64,000 nucleotides of DNA from Acidimicrobiia bacterium. Its GTDB lineage: Bacteria; Actinomycetota; Acidimicrobiia; IMCC26256; JAOSJM01. A model generated the notes under the pieces. That model was not told where the DNA came from. It made no database searches and worked only from the letters and a program-made list of their open reading frames with translations. The translations under genes were made by a program, and so were the position numbers. Location: assembly GCA_027494165.1 (NCBI GenBank), contig JAOSJM010000001.1:1558001-1622000 (forward strand), read 5' to 3'. Every line of letters starts with the position of its first letter. Position 1 is the stretch's first letter. Below, one piece after another: positions 8,643 through 17,626 of the stretch.

Positions 8643-9788
8643 CTACGGCTTCTCGGCCCGCACGACCCACATCGCGAAGAACTGGGCCGCGCCCCCGTAG
8701 GCGTGACCGACCGCGGTGCGGGCCCCGTCGACCTGGTGCTCGCCGGCCATCCCCCGCACCTGCAGCGCCGCCTCGAGGAACCGCAGCATCCCCGACGCCC
8801 CGATCGGGTTCGACGACAGCACCCCACCCGACACGTTCGTGGGGATGGCGCCCCCGAAGTCGCTGGCCCCCGAGTCGGTGAGCTCCCAGCCCCGGCCCTC
8901 GTCGGCGAACCCGAGGTTCTCGAGCCACATCGGCTCGTACCAGGAGAACGGCACGTAGCACTCGAGGACGTCGACGTCGCGCCGCGGGTCGGTGATCCCC
9001 GCCTGCCGGTAGACGTCGGCCGCGCAGTCGCGCCCGCCCCGGGGGTTCACCGGGTCGCGGCCCGGGAACTGGCCGAGCTCGCTGCGCACCGCGGTGCCGT
9101 GCAGCCAGGCCGCCGGCTTCGAGCGCCCGCCGGCCACGCGCTCGCCGGCCAGGACCATCGCCGCGGCGCCGTCGGACGTGGGACACGACTCGAGCCGCCG
9201 GACCGGCTCCCACACCATCGGGGAGTCGCGCACCGTCTCGAGCGTGATGTCGGGCAGCCTGAGGTGGGCGTAGGGGTTCTTGAGGGCGTTGCGGCGGTCC
9301 TTGACCGCGACCATCCAGCCGATGTACTCGGGGGCCCCCGAGCGCTCGATGTAGGCCCGGATGTGGGGGGCGAAGTAGCCGCCCGCCCCGACGCTGCCGC
9401 TGCGGCCGCCCCCCAGGCCCCACGTGGTGTCCCCCTCCGACTGCTTCTCGAAGGCGACCGTGAGGACCCGCTCGCGCACGCCCGAGGCGACGAGGTGCGC
9501 GGCGACGATCGCGGTCGAGCCGCCGACGCTGCCGGCGGTGTGGACGCGCATGATCGGCTTGCCCGTGGCCCCGAGCGCGTCGGCCAGGTAGACCTCGGGC
9601 ATCACCACGCCCTCGAAGAAGTCGGGGGCCTTGCCGATCACCACGGCGTCGACGTCGCCCCAGTCCATGTCGGCGTCCTCGAGGGCCCGCTCGGCCGCCT
9701 CCCGGACCAGGCCGGCCATCGACACGTCGTCGCGCACCTTCGCGTGGTGGGTCTGGCCGATGCCCACGACGGCGCACCGCTCCGCCAT
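8643..9788 (-). CDS. Thiolase-fold lipid-transfer protein (Ltp3/Ltp4-like)
   Basis: 381 residues of the SCP-x/acetyl-CoA acetyltransferase group. N-terminal CAVVGIGQTHHAKV strand, then the region where degradative thiolases carry a nucleophilic Cys reads AGSVGGS, so that Cys is absent; the C-terminal half keeps GGAIPTNVSGG and HAYGGAAQ. Loss of the Cys suggests aldol-type chemistry or a scaffold role rather than classical thiolysis. ATG at 9788 overlaps the upstream stop (TGATG). Together with the next thiolase and two DUF35/OB proteins it forms a four-gene coupled operon resembling Rv3521-Rv3523 (ltp3, ltp4) of M. tuberculosis. Confidence 0.85.
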   Translation of the reverse strand: MAERCAVVGIGQTHHAKVRDDVSMAGLVREAAERALEDADMDWGDVDAVVIGKAPDFFEGVVMPEVYLADALGATGKPIMRVHTAGSVGGSTAIVAAHLVASGVRERVLTVAFEKQSEGDTTWGLGGGRSGSVGAGGYFAPHIRAYIERSGAPEYIGWMVAVKDRRNALKNPYAHLRLPDITLETVRDSPMVWEPVRRLESCPTSDGAAAMVLAGERVAGGRSKPAAWLHGTAVRSELGQFPGRDPVNPRGGRDCAADVYRQAGITDPRRDVDVLECYVPFSWYEPMWLENLGFADEGRGWELTDSGASDFGGAIPTNVSGGVLSSNPIGASGMLRFLEAALQVRGMAGEHQVDGARTAVGHAYGGAAQFFAMWVVRAEKP

Positions 9789-10840
9789 CACTCCCCTTCC
9801 AGGACGCACACGAGGTTCTGCTGCAGGCAGGGCCCCGACGTGGCGTGGGCCACCACCCGCCCCCGGCCGTGCTCGTGGACCTGCCGGAACGCCTCGCCGA
9901 TGCGGACGAGCCCGGTCGCCATGACCGGGTTGCCGGCGAGGGGGCCACCCGACGGGTTGACCTCGACGTCCTCGCCGAGCCCGAGGGCCCGGCGCAGGAT
10001 GGGCTCCTGGTGGCTGAAGAGCACGCACAGCTCGGCCACCTCGACCGGGCCCGCGCCCACGCCGGCCGCCTCGCCGGCGAGGCGGGTCGACTCCGAGACG
10101 GCCAGGTCGCGCACGCCCGGGGCGTGGGCGTCGGTGCGGTGGTCGATGCCCCGGATCCACGCCGGCCGCTCGCACACCTCCCGGGCCCGGTCGCCGGCCA
10201 CGAGCACGACCGCCGCGGCGCCGTCGCCGGCCGGGGCGCAGTCCCGGGCCCGCAGCGGGGCGACGACGTAGGGCTCGGCGAGCAGCGCGTCGACGTCGAG
10301 GTCGGCGCCCGCGAGCGCGTGGGGGTTGGCCGTGGCCGCCCGGAGGCTGCGGGCCACCACCCCCGCCAGGTCGCGCTCGGTGGTGCCGTCCCGGTCGAGG
10401 AGGGCCCGGGCCTGGAGGGCGGCCAGGCTCACGTCGTCGACCCAGAGGGGCGAGAGGTAATAGGGGTCGAGCTGGAGCGCGAGGACGTCGCTGAGGTCGG
10501 CCCGGGACGGCGTCCCCGAGGAGAACACCAGGGCCACGTCGACGTCGCCGTGCTGGAGGCGGACCCACGCCTCGTAGAGGGCCCAGGCCCCGTCCATCTC
10601 GACGTGCGACTCGGAGATCGGGGGCCAGGCCCCCGCCGCCTCGAGGTTGGCCACGAAGGAGAACGGGGCCCCGGCGAGGTAGTCGCAGCTCCCCGAGCAC
10701 GTGAAGCCGATGTCCGCCCGGTCGAGACCCGACCGCGCGATCGCCTCGTTGACGACCGGGTAGAGCATCTGGGTCTCGGTCTCGGAGACCTCGGCCCGGC
10801 ACGGGGCCTGGGCGAACGAGACCACGGCGACGTCGCGCAT
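9788..10840 (-). CDS. Thiolase-fold lipid-transfer protein, partner subunit
   Basis: 350 residues of the thiolase superfamily. Features are VAVVSFAQAPC at the N-terminus, CSGSCDYLAG around residue 50, a central SSGTPSRAD strand and the C-terminal GGPLAGNPVMATGLVRIGEA motif with LQQNLVCVLE. Both ends overlap neighbours by TGATG, giving tight coupling with the DUF35 gene before it and the second thiolase after it. In such clusters two thiolase-like proteins and a DUF35 protein act together on side-chain CoA thioesters; here that is inferred from order and from the KstR-type site ahead of the operon. Confidence 0.82.
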   Translation of the reverse strand: MRDVAVVSFAQAPCRAEVSETETQMLYPVVNEAIARSGLDRADIGFTCSGSCDYLAGAPFSFVANLEAAGAWPPISESHVEMDGAWALYEAWVRLQHGDVDVALVFSSGTPSRADLSDVLALQLDPYYLSPLWVDDVSLAALQARALLDRDGTTERDLAGVVARSLRAATANPHALAGADLDVDALLAEPYVVAPLRARDCAPAGDGAAAVVLVAGDRAREVCERPAWIRGIDHRTDAHAPGVRDLAVSESTRLAGEAAGVGAGPVEVAELCVLFSHQEPILRRALGLGEDVEVNPSGGPLAGNPVMATGLVRIGEAFRQVHEHGRGRVVAHATSGPCLQQNLVCVLEGE

Positions 10841-11367
10841 CAGAGGATGTGCTCCCGGTAGGCCTCGCGGGGCGCGTCGGGCTCGCCGGTGGGGACCCAG
10901 TGGCGGATGGCCGGGCCGAGACCGTGCCGGTTGCCGCCGTCGCCCCCGCCCCGGTCCTCCTCGGGGCTCCACACGGCCCGGACCCGCATCCCCATCCGCA
11001 CCTCCTCGGTGGGCACGCCCTCGACGCGCTGCTGGCCGACGGTGGAGTCGGCCCCGTCGAGCAGCAGCGACGCCTGGACGTACGGCTCGCGCTCCTGCTG
11101 GCCCCGGTACTGGATGGGGGTGACGACGGTGAACGAGGCGATGGTCCCCCGGTCGGCCACCTCCACCTCGTCGTGCGCGGTGGTCTCGACGACGCAGAGC
11201 GGGCAGAAGCCCTTGGGCGGGACGTAGACCTTGCCGCACGAGGGGCAGCGGTGCCCGGTGATGCGGCCCTCGACCATGCGCTCGTCGAAGCGCCGCCGCA
11301 CCGGCGAGCTGCGGACGTCGTACTCGAGGCCGACCATCTGCTGCATGAACGCCACGGGCTCGGTCAT
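10840..11367 (-). CDS. DUF35 zinc-ribbon / OB-fold protein, thiolase partner
   Basis: 175 residues. The rubredoxin-like zinc ribbon has cysteines at 41, 44, 55 and 58 (CPSCGK and CPLC), followed by an OB fold beginning at VEVADRGTIASFTVV. Proteins of this type bind acyl-CoA and pair with thiolase-fold enzymes, and the next two genes are thiolases. It starts at ATG 11367 within the stop of the preceding OB-fold gene (TGATG) and ends in the start of the thiolase in the same way. A stand-alone equivalent of the C-terminal half of the ChsH2-like protein. Confidence 0.88.
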   Translation of the reverse strand: MTEPVAFMQQMVGLEYDVRSSPVRRRFDERMVEGRITGHRCPSCGKVYVPPKGFCPLCVVETTAHDEVEVADRGTIASFTVVTPIQYRGQQEREPYVQASLLLDGADSTVGQQRVEGVPTEEVRMGMRVRAVWSPEEDRGGGDGGNRHGLGPAIRHWVPTGEPDAPREAYREHIL

Positions 11368-11795
11368 CACGCGTCCGGCTCGAAGCACTCGACGTCGGTG
11401 ATGTGGCCGGTGCGCTCGGTCCGCCAGCGAGGCCGCACCCGCAGGCCCCGGTGCACGGCGTCGGGTGACCCGGCGTCGAGCGCGTGGAGCATCGTCGTGT
11501 CGGCCCCGTCGAGCTGCACGAGGACCCAGGCGAAGGGGCGGTCGAGCGGGTGCTTGGGCCGGGGCTCGACGACCCAGGCCCACTCGTGCACCGTGCCACC
11601 GGGCCCGACCTCCACCAGGTCGTCGCACCCCTGCCCGGTGCGGGGGTCGTACTCGAGCGGGGGGCAGACGACGCGCCCGTCGCCGGCCCGGACCCCGAGG
11701 ATCGTCTGCTCGCGCAGCCCGGTCAGGAAGGCGCCCACGACGGGCCCCACGCTGCGGCGGTACGGGAACTCCAGCGTGAACGTCGTCGAGGTCAT
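11367..11795 (-). CDS. OB-fold (DUF35-like) protein without full zinc ribbon
   Basis: 142 residues. It opens with FTLEFPYRRSVGPVVGAFL, then RVVCPPLEYDP with a second Cys in TGQGCDD, so the four-Cys ribbon is reduced to two, followed by an OB fold with WAWVVEPRP and the tail RPRWRTERTGHITDVECFEP. It is the first gene of the operon and probably a second acyl-CoA-handling subunit for the thiolase pair. ATG at 11795; a near-perfect KstR-type palindrome lies 38 bp upstream and overlaps a TAGAAT -10-like box on the minus strand. Confidence 0.82.
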   Translation of the reverse strand: MTSTTFTLEFPYRRSVGPVVGAFLTGLREQTILGVRAGDGRVVCPPLEYDPRTGQGCDDLVEVGPGGTVHEWAWVVEPRPKHPLDRPFAWVLVQLDGADTTMLHALDAGSPDAVHRGLRVRPRWRTERTGHITDVECFEPDA

Positions 11796-11832
11796 GGCAC
11801 CTGGCCCTGGCCGGCATCGAAAGCCTGCATTC

Positions 11833-11846
11833 TAGAACGCATTCTA
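11833..11846. promoter_or_regulatory. KstR-type operator of the DUF35-thiolase operon
   Basis: TAGAACGCATTCTA differs from TAGAACNNGTTCTA at one position. It lies inside a longer repeat: GCATTCTAG occurs at 11828-11836 and again at 11839-11847. On the minus strand TAGAAT forms a plausible -10 box, so a bound repressor would cover the promoter. Confidence 0.75.
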
Positions 11847-11851
11847 GTTCC

Positions 11852-14246
11852 TCAGCCCTCGCCGTCGAGGGGGATCTCCAGCATGCCCCGGGCGACGAGC
11901 CCGTCGACCTCGCCGTCGGCGAGGCCGAGCACCTCGCGGGCGATCTCACGGGTGTGCTCCCCCAGCCCGGGCGCGGGCGCCACGATCGGCTCGGGCATCC
12001 CGGTGGCGCGGAACGCCGGGCCCTCGAGGACGAGCGCGCCGGCGCCGGGCTGCGAGACCGGCTGCGGATAGCGCGCGCCACGTAGTGGGGATCGGAGGCG
12101 ACGTCGGCCGCGTAGAGCATCGTCCCGGCCGGGACCCCCGCGGCCTGCAGGGTCGCCATCACCTCGTCGTCGGTGCGCTCGCAGGTCCAGGCGGCCAGGT
12201 GCGCGTCGAGCTCGTCGGCGCGGGCCCGCCGGCCCGGCGCGCTCGCGAGGTCCGGGTCGCGCGTCCACGCGGGCTCCCCCAGGGCGCGGCGCAACCGCTC
12301 CCACTCGGCGTCGTCGCGGACGGTCACGACGCACCAGCGCTCCTCGCCGCGGCAGGGGTACACCCCCCACGGCGCGCCCCACTCGCTGCGGTTGCCCCGG
12401 GGCCGGACCGATCCCGGATCCAGGGACTCCCGGAGGAACAGGTCGGCGAGCATCCCGACGACGGTCTCGACCTGGGCCACCTCCACGTGGGTGCCCCGGC
12501 CGGCGGGGCCCTCCCGGCCGAGGAGGGCGGCCACGGCCCCCACCGCGGCCATGCGGCCGACCAGGTGGTCGGGGTAGATGACCCCGGCGCCCGGCGGCAT
12601 CCCGCCGTCGTCGAAGTTCCACAGCCAGGTCATGCCGCCCGCGGGCCGGGTGCTGGGGCCGTACCCCTTCCAGTCCTTCCAGGGCCCCCGGGACCCCATG
12701 AGCTGGCTGCTCACCATGACCACCCCCGGGTTCAGCCGGTGCACGGTCTCCCAGTCGAGGCCCATGTCGGCCATCGTCCCCGTCGAGCCGTTCTCGATGA
12801 TCACGTCGGCCCAGGCGACCAGCCGCCGGGCCAGGGCCAGCCCCTCCTCCGTCTTCACGTTCACGCCGAAGCTGCGCTTCACCCGGCTCGACGAGGCGAA
12901 GGACGCGCTCATCTCGCTCCCGGCCACCGTCCGGATGAAGTCGGGGTAGGTACGGGACTCGATCTTGACGACGTCGGCGCCGTACTCGGCGAGGAGGCGC
13001 CCGGTCTCGACCCCGACCCCGCCGTGACCGAAGTCGAGCACCCGGAGATCCTCGAAGGGGTACGACGGCTCGGCGGGCCCGACCGGGGCCGGGCGGCGCC
13101 GGGCGGGGGTCGGGGACCGGGGACCTCGTCCTGGTGCTCCCCGACCCGCGGGGCCCGGGCCCGGTAGCCGGCCCGATCGCCGTCGACCTCGAAGAACCCG
13201 GACGCCAGGGGCCCCCGCACCCCGGCGGCCACCTCCGCCTCGACGAGCGTCCCGCGCTCCCGGTAGTGGGGGACGGACAGCACCTGGGCCGGCGACAGCA
13301 CGGGCGTCATGACGATGCCGCGCTCCTGGGCCTCGGCGGCGAGCTCGGCCGCCGTCCGGTCGGCGAAGAGCTCCCGGTACAGGGGGTCGAGCACGTCGGC
13401 CCGGGTGAGGCGGGTCAGGAACTGGTCCCAGGCGGAGTCCTGGAGGTGCTCGGGCTCGCCCAGCCAGGCCCGCATGGCCCGCCACTGCCGCGGGCTGAGG
13501 ACCACGAGGCGGACGTACCCGTCGGCGCAGGGGTACAGCGGGTAGACGGGACCCGAGCCCGAGCGGACCTGGCCGCCCGTGCCGCCCGACCCGCCGTAGA
13601 CGCTCCAGTTCGGGAGGCTCCAGTCGGTGGTCTGCGCGAGCGCCTCCAGCACCGACAGGTCGACGTGCTGGCCCCGCCCGGTCCGGCGCCGCTGCCAGCA
13701 GGCGGCCAGGGTCGCGAAGGCGGCGGTGGTCGAGGCGACGTCGTGGGCCATCGATCCGGGAGGCAGGAGCGGAGGACGGCCCGGGACCCCCGAGCGGCAC
13801 AGCACCCCCGCCAGGGCGACGAGCACGTCGTCGGTGGCGACGTGGTCCCGGTACGGGCCCGTGAGGCCGAAGTCGGTGATCGACGTGAGCACCAGGTGCG
13901 GGTGGCGGCCGACGACGGCGGCGTGGTCGAGGTCGCGGGCGGCCAGGTCGCCGGGGCGGGAGCTCTCGACCCAGACGTCGGCCCGGGCGAGCAGCCGGTG
14001 GAGGTCGTCGCGGCCCGCGGCGTCGTCGAGGTCGAGGACGACCGACGCCTTGTTCGTGTTCCGCACGGCGAAGGAGAGGCTCGTGCCGTCGGGGGCGAAC
14101 GGCGGGTGCTGCCGCGACGACGCCCCGCCGGGGGGCTCGACCTTCACCACGTCGGCCCCGAGGTCGGCGAGGATGCGCGCGCAGAGCTCACCGCGCCCGT
14201 CGGTGGAGTCCACCACCAGCATCCCCGAGAGCAGGCCCTGCGTCAC
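11852..14246 (-). CDS. Double-domain CaiB/BaiF family III CoA-transferase (two frameshifts)
   Basis: About 798 residues made of two consecutive CaiB/BaiF domains in one polypeptide, joined by a Pro/Arg/Ala-rich linker near residue 380. Domain 1 has ADLGADVVKVEPPGGA and a catalytic-Asp segment SMAHDVAS; domain 2 has AEYGADVVKIES and YPDHLVGRM, so both could be active. The frame breaks at 13105-13115 (linker) and 12070-12078 (near GYPQPVSQPG); one base added at each gives a continuous protein. Start GTG at 14246, spaced 5 bases from AGGAGG, is preferred to GTG at 14252. It transfers CoA between acids, and sits in the acyl-CoA dehydrogenase/SDR operon. Confidence 0.82.
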
Positions 14247-14282
14247 GGCCACCTCCTCACGTCGCTCCGGTCCGCCGGCACC

Positions 14283-15194
14283 TCACCCCGACAGCCGCAT
14301 GGCGAAGCCGTCGGTCGGGTCCCGCTCGGCGAAGAACGGCGTGAGCTGCCCCGACACCGCGTCGGGCGTCCAGCGGTCCTCGACGTCGAAGCGGGCCTCG
14401 ACCGACGGCCCGGCGAGCAGGGTGATCATCCGGCCGTACACCACGAAGACCTGCCCGGTGATCCGGCGGGCCGCCGGCGACGCCAGGTAGGCGACCAGGG
14501 GCGCGACGTTCTCGGGCGCGAAGACCTGGAACTCCCCCTCGGCCGCGTCGAAGCCCTGGAGCTGCTCCGTCATGCGGGTGAGCGCCCGCGGGCAGATCGC
14601 GTTGGCCGTCACGCCGTAGCGCGAGAGGGCGTGGGAGGTCGCCAGGGTGAGCTGGACGATCCCGGCCTTGGCCGCGGCGTAGTTCGGCTGGCCCGCGGAG
14701 CCCGAGAGGAACGCCTCGGAGGAGGTGTTGACCACCCGTCCGTGGACCGGCTCACCGGTCGACTTGGCCCGGTCCCGCCAGTAGGCCGCGGCCCAGCGGC
14801 TCGTGCAGAAGTGCCCCTTGAGGTGGACCCGCACGACGGCGTCCCACTCCTCCTCGCTCATGTTGAAGATCATGCGGTCGCGCAGGATCCCGGCGTTGTT
14901 CACGAGGATGTCGAGGGAGCCGAAGGTGTCGACGGCCCGGCCGACCATCGCCCGGGCGTCCTCGAAGCACGCCACGTCGCCGTGGTCGGCCACCGCCTCG
15001 CCCCCGAGGGCCCGGATCTCCTCGACCACCGCCTCGGCCGGGCTCTCGTCGCGCTCGCCGTGGAGGCGGGTACCGAAGTCGTTCACCACGACCCGGGCGC
15101 CCCCGCGCGCGAGCTCGAGCGCCTCGGCCCGCCCCAGACCGCGCCCCGCCCCGGTCACCAGGGCCACCGTGCCGTCGAGCCCGTCGGTCGTCAT
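14283..15194 (-). CDS. Short-chain dehydrogenase resembling Hsd4A / 17-beta-HSD type 4
   Basis: 303 residues. TGAGRGLGRAEALELA is the NAD-binding motif near residues 15-30, NNAG follows near 100, and the catalytic Ser (NTSSEAF) and Tyr-x3-Lys (NYAAAKAG) are in place. The longer C-terminus and the ARVVVNDFG strand are typical of peroxisomal multifunctional-enzyme-like SDRs such as Hsd4A, which oxidises beta-hydroxyacyl-CoA side chains of steroids. It lies directly after an acyl-CoA dehydrogenase pair and before the CoA-transferase in the same operon. Beta-hydroxyacyl-CoA dehydrogenase activity is likely; the steroid substrate is inferred. Confidence 0.85.
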   Translation of the reverse strand: MTTDGLDGTVALVTGAGRGLGRAEALELARGGARVVVNDFGTRLHGERDESPAEAVVEEIRALGGEAVADHGDVACFEDARAMVGRAVDTFGSLDILVNNAGILRDRMIFNMSEEEWDAVVRVHLKGHFCTSRWAAAYWRDRAKSTGEPVHGRVVNTSSEAFLSGSAGQPNYAAAKAGIVQLTLATSHALSRYGVTANAICPRALTRMTEQLQGFDAAEGEFQVFAPENVAPLVAYLASPAARRITGQVFVVYGRMITLLAGPSVEARFDVEDRWTPDAVSGQLTPFFAERDPTDGFAMRLSG

Positions 15195-15208
15195 CGTCGC
15201 CCTCTCCG

Positions 15209-16336
15209 TCACGCCGGCGTCGCCGCCAGCTCCGTCCCGATCCGCAACGCCTGCTCGGTCGCTCCGCCGAGCATCAACTCGTGCTGCTTGGCGTGGAGGA
15301 AGTACCGGTGGATGGTGTGCTCGTTGGCCACCCCCATCCCGCCGTGGAGGTGCACGACCGCGTGGCCGACGCGGTGGCCGCCCTCCGCGGCCCAGAACTT
15401 CGCCGTCTCGACCTCCAGGCTCGCCGGCAGGCCCTCGGCGAGGCGCCAGGCCGCCTGCCACGTCGTGAGCCGGATCCCCTCGACGTCGATGTAGGCGTCG
15501 GCGCACCGGTGGCCCACGGCCTGGAACGTGGCGATCGGCCGGTCGAACTGCACCCGGTCCCGGGTGTAGCGGGCCGTGTCGGCCAGGGCCCGCTCGGTGA
15601 CGCCGAGCTGCTGGGCGCACAGGCCCACCGTGGCCCGCTCGAGCATCCAGGCGAGGATCTCGCCGCCGGGACGGGAGCCACCGCCGAGGACGGCGTCGTC
15701 CCCCAGCACGACGCCGGACAGCTCCAGGCGGCCGAAGGTGTCGCGGCTCGTGGTCTGCTGGGCCTCGACGGCGACGCCGTCGGCCCCCGGGTCGAGCAGG
15801 AAGACCCGCACCTCGTCCCCGGTCGCGGCGGGCACGAGGACGAGGTCGGCGAGGGTGGCCGCCGGCACGCCGGTCTTCACGCCGTCGATCCGCCAGCGCG
15901 ATCCGTCGCGGGTGGCCGTCGTGCGCGGGCGGTGCCGGTCGCGGTTGAGCGGCTCGGCGAGCGCGGCGGTGAGGATCCGCTCCCCGCCGGCGGCCGGGCG
16001 CACCCAGCGCTCGCGCTGGTCGGGCGTGCCGTGGTGCGCGATCGGCATGGCCCCCATGACGATCGAGGCCAGCAACGGGACCGGGGCCAGGACCCGCCCG
16101 ACCTCCTCGAGCACGAGGCACTGCTCGAAGAACCCGTAGCCGGACCCGCCGACGTCCTCGGGCAGCGCGACGCCGAGCACGTCGGCCCGGGCCAGCTCGG
16201 CCCACAGGTCGGGGTCGAAGCGCTCTCCCCCGTCGCGCTCGAGCCCCTGGAGGGAGGCGGGGGTGACCCGGTCCTCGAGGATGCGGCGGGCCAGGGCGCT
16301 CAGCTCGGCCTGCTCGTCGGTGATCCCGAAGTCCAT
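15209..16336 (-). CDS. Acyl-CoA dehydrogenase, second subunit of a likely heteromeric pair (FadE27/ChsE5-like)
   Basis: 375 residues with the three ACAD domains: N-terminal helices (MDFGITDEQAELSALARRIL), a short beta domain and the C-terminal helical bundle containing RVQFDRPIATFQAVGHR and HLHGGMGV. It follows the larger dehydrogenase gene by 13 bp with its own AGGAG site. Steroid-degrading actinobacteria encode such adjacent large and small subunits as alpha2-beta2 dehydrogenases in which only one subunit carries the catalytic Glu. The length (about 375 beside 393) and motifs fit the small, FAD-contributing subunit. Reaction: alpha-beta dehydrogenation of an acyl-CoA. Confidence 0.88.
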   Translation of the reverse strand: MDFGITDEQAELSALARRILEDRVTPASLQGLERDGGERFDPDLWAELARADVLGVALPEDVGGSGYGFFEQCLVLEEVGRVLAPVPLLASIVMGAMPIAHHGTPDQRERWVRPAAGGERILTAALAEPLNRDRHRPRTTATRDGSRWRIDGVKTGVPAATLADLVLVPAATGDEVRVFLLDPGADGVAVEAQQTTSRDTFGRLELSGVVLGDDAVLGGGSRPGGEILAWMLERATVGLCAQQLGVTERALADTARYTRDRVQFDRPIATFQAVGHRCADAYIDVEGIRLTTWQAAWRLAEGLPASLEVETAKFWAAEGGHRVGHAVVHLHGGMGVANEHTIHRYFLHAKQHELMLGGATEQALRIGTELAATPA

Positions 16337-16349
16337 GGGTGCGTCTCCT

Positions 16350-17531
16350 CTAGCGGGGTGCCCGGGGCATCCCGAGGCCGACCATGGCGATGATGTCCCG
16401 CTGGATCTCGTTGGTGCCCCCGCCGAAGGTGAGGACGAGGCTCCCCCGGGCCATCCGCTCGATGCGGCCCCGCAGGACGGCCCCCGGGGAGCCGGCCTGC
16501 ACGTAGGCGTCCTCGCCGAGCACCTCGAGGAGCAGCCGGTAGGCCTCGGTGAACAGCTCGGTCCCGAACACCTTCGTGGCCGAGGCGTCGGCGGGGTTCA
16601 GGCCCTGGTCGACGCCCCACGCGATCTTCCAGTTGAGCAGCTCCAGGAACCTCGTCTTGGCGTGGACCCTCCCGAGGGTCACCCGGACCCACTCCTGGTC
16701 GATGACCCGCCGGCCGTCGGCCTGGGTCGTCTCCCTCGCCCAGCGGGTGACCTCGTCGAGCGCCCGCTGGAGGCCGGCCGCCGAGCAGAGCGCCACGCGC
16801 TCCCGGTTGAGCTGGCCGGTGATGAGGCGCCACCCCTTGTGCTCCTCGCCCATCAGCGCCGACGCCGGCACCCGCACGTCCTCGTAGAAGGTCTGGCTCG
16901 TGGTGGTCCCGCTCATCGTGGGCACCGGGGTCCACCGGAAGCCCTCGGCGGTCGTGGGGACGAGGAACACCGACAGGCCCTTGTGGCGAGGGGCCTCGGG
17001 GTCGGTCCGGGCCGCCAACCACACGTAGTCGGCGTACTGGATGAGGCTGGTCCACATCTTCTGGCCGTTGATGACGTACTCGTCGCCGTCGCGCACGGCC
17101 CGGGTCGTGATGGCCGCGAGGTCGGTGCCGGCGTCGGGCTCGGAGTAGCCGATGGAGAAGTGCATCTGCCCGGCGAGGATCCGGGGGAGGAAGAAGCGCT
17201 TCTGCTCCTCGGTGCCGTGGGCCATGATCGTGGGCCCGACCGTGTTCACGGTGAGGAACGGCACCGGGGCGCCGGCCACGCCGGCCTCGTCGGTGAAGAT
17301 GAGCTGCTCCATCATCGTGCGCTGCTGGCCCCCGTACTCCCGGGGCCAGCCGATGCCGAGCCACCCGTCCTCCCCCATCCGGCGGACCAGCTTCCGGTAG
17401 AGCTCGCCGCCGCCGTACTCGCCCCGGCCCGAGGCCAGCTCCTCCTGCACCTCCGGGGTCATGAGCCCGGCGAAGTACTCGCGGAGCTCGGCCCGGAGCG
17501 CCTCCTGCTCCGGCGTGTACGCGATGTGCAC
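16350..17531 (-). CDS. Acyl-CoA dehydrogenase, first subunit (FadE26/ChsE4-like)
   Basis: 393 residues. ACAD motifs: WLGIGWPREYGG near residue 57, the FAD-binding GYSEPDAGTDLA near 125, GDEYVINGQKMWTS, and the C-terminal FGGGTNEIQRDIIA that contacts FAD. The GTG start at 17531 follows GGGAGG. It heads an operon of this dehydrogenase pair, an Hsd4A-like SDR and the CoA-transferase, with a KstR-type operator 41 bp upstream. Together with the next gene it likely forms a heterotetramer acting on a bulky acyl-CoA. It is paralogous to the gene at 23371-24543. Confidence 0.9.
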   Translation of the reverse strand: MHIAYTPEQEALRAELREYFAGLMTPEVQEELASGRGEYGGGELYRKLVRRMGEDGWLGIGWPREYGGQQRTMMEQLIFTDEAGVAGAPVPFLTVNTVGPTIMAHGTEEQKRFFLPRILAGQMHFSIGYSEPDAGTDLAAITTRAVRDGDEYVINGQKMWTSLIQYADYVWLAARTDPEAPRHKGLSVFLVPTTAEGFRWTPVPTMSGTTTSQTFYEDVRVPASALMGEEHKGWRLITGQLNRERVALCSAAGLQRALDEVTRWARETTQADGRRVIDQEWVRVTLGRVHAKTRFLELLNWKIAWGVDQGLNPADASATKVFGTELFTEAYRLLLEVLGEDAYVQAGSPGAVLRGRIERMARGSLVLTFGGGTNEIQRDIIAMVGLGMPRAPR

Positions 17532-17571
17532 GAGCCCTCCCGCGGGACGCGCCCGGGCGTCCCCTCATGAC

Positions 17572-17585
17572 TGGAACGGGTTCTA
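17572..17585. promoter_or_regulatory. KstR-type operator of the first acyl-CoA dehydrogenase operon
   Basis: TGGAACGGGTTCTA differs from TAGAACNNGTTCTA at one defined position. It lies 41 bp upstream of the GTG at 17531 and within the 95-bp gap after the second binding-lipoprotein gene, so it most likely controls the dehydrogenase operon. Confidence 0.72.
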
Positions 17586-17626
17586 TCCTCCCGTGTGCCG
17601 GCGCGCGGTGTCCAGGACGGGGTCGC

